64,000 nucleotides of DNA from Karalla daura (lineage: Eukaryota > Chordata > Actinopteri > Chaetodontiformes > Leiognathidae), in NCBI GenBank assembly GCA_029224185.1, contig CM055191.1, positions 19,667,760 to 19,731,759 on the forward strand, read 5' to 3'. The stretch's first letter is position 1. The number at the start of each line of letters is the position of its first letter. Below are positions 63,470 through 64,000 of the stretch, piece by piece. A model generated the notes under the pieces. The model searched no databases, was not told the DNA's origin, and saw only the letters and a list, made by a program, of their open reading frames with translations. The translations under genes were made by a program, and so were the position numbers.

Positions 63470-63511
63470 TTCAGAGAGAGGGAGACAGAGGGAGGGAGGG
63501 AGGGAGGGAGG
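63425..63511. repeat. GA / GGGA purine repeat
   Basis: A purine-rich tract of AG units passing into GGGA units, about 87 bp. Open frames on both strands through it are artefacts. Confidence 0.93.
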
Positions 63512-64000
63512 CAGTATTACTGGCGTTGCTGTCAGTAGGGGGCTCAGGCCAAGTGGGAAAACGTCAGCACTGTCAATGGGAAGGAGGGCTTGATGTCGCA
63601 ATGATAGGCCTGCGTAATGGGCACTTTGAAAGAACAATCAGGGCCTTCTGTGAATCATATAGCCCGGCATGTAATTCATGTTTGCGTCTGTGAATTTGTG
63701 CCAGAGTATGAGAACAAAAACTATTTGTAGTCTGTAGAAACTAAGCTAAAGGTTGATCACGTCCTTTTTATGAGTCGCAGCATTGTGGCTCACGGTCTGA
63801 CTCATGGCACATCCTGACATGTTTCTGGCACTGTTTACTTCATGCTTTTTTGCTTGTTTCCTTTATAGCGTCTCTATTTTTATGCAAAGAATTTCCTGTT
63901 ACATGACTTTGTTGTTTTATTGATAGATATTTTGTTGCGGCCAACCCCAGGAAGTATCCATTTGCTGCGCTGTTTGTGTGTATTTACAGTATCATTATGT

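Larger units (their letters stand above)
61382..64000. other. Non-coding 3' flank with TG and GA repeats
   Basis: It contains TG tracts (61697-61734, 61901-61981) and a GA/GGGA tract (63425-63511). Between them is unremarkable intergenic sequence; a CTGCTGCTGCCGCTGCTG run lies at 62892-62911. No gene is supported to the end of the window. Confidence 0.5.

Overview
This is vertebrate nuclear DNA, most likely from a ray-finned fish and probably a percomorph-like teleost. The evidence is one intron-containing SALL-family gene with GT/AG splice sites, abundant long CA/TG microsatellites, low transposon content, and a fragment resembling a common fish interspersed repeat. The species cannot be named from the sequence. 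There are no prokaryotic genes, operons or CRISPR arrays.

The only protein-coding gene I can support is a plus-strand spalt-like transcription factor, sall3. It has four coding exons: 34604-34694, 43195-46341, 46475-46812 and 47249-47680. They join in frame (91+3147+338+432 = 4008 nt) into a 1335-residue protein plus stop. The protein carries the N-terminal NuRD-recruiting motif, one C2HC finger, a glutamine-rich segment, a finger pair, a pair plus a single finger, and a C-terminal finger pair. Intron 1 is 8.5 kb, and the 3' UTR has an AATAAA at 48415-48420.

The most unusual point is that the finger pair which other SALL1/SALL3 proteins carry between the central triple finger and the last pair is absent. 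A 133-bp phase-1 intron (46342-46474) sits exactly where that block would be encoded, and the flanking SALL3 sequence rejoins in frame.

Layout: 1-30 kb is a gene-free 5' flank with microsatellites, a tRNA-like element, a repeat fragment and several stretches that look like conserved regulatory elements. At 30.6-34.6 kb lie a CpG-rich region with three CCAAT boxes, a pyrimidine tract, a G-quadruplex-type run, and the sall3 promoter and 5' UTR (an overlapping uORF and a 14-bp hairpin). The gene occupies 34.6-48.4 kb. At 48.4-64 kb is a gene-free 3' flank with a small TA-flanked inverted-repeat element (53015-53321), more enhancer-like stretches, and a pair of adjacent palindromes containing two p53-family half-sites (61327-61381). 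One developmental regulator in a large gene-poor, motif-rich landscape is typical of SALL loci. All regulatory-element calls are pattern-based, since no alignment could be run.
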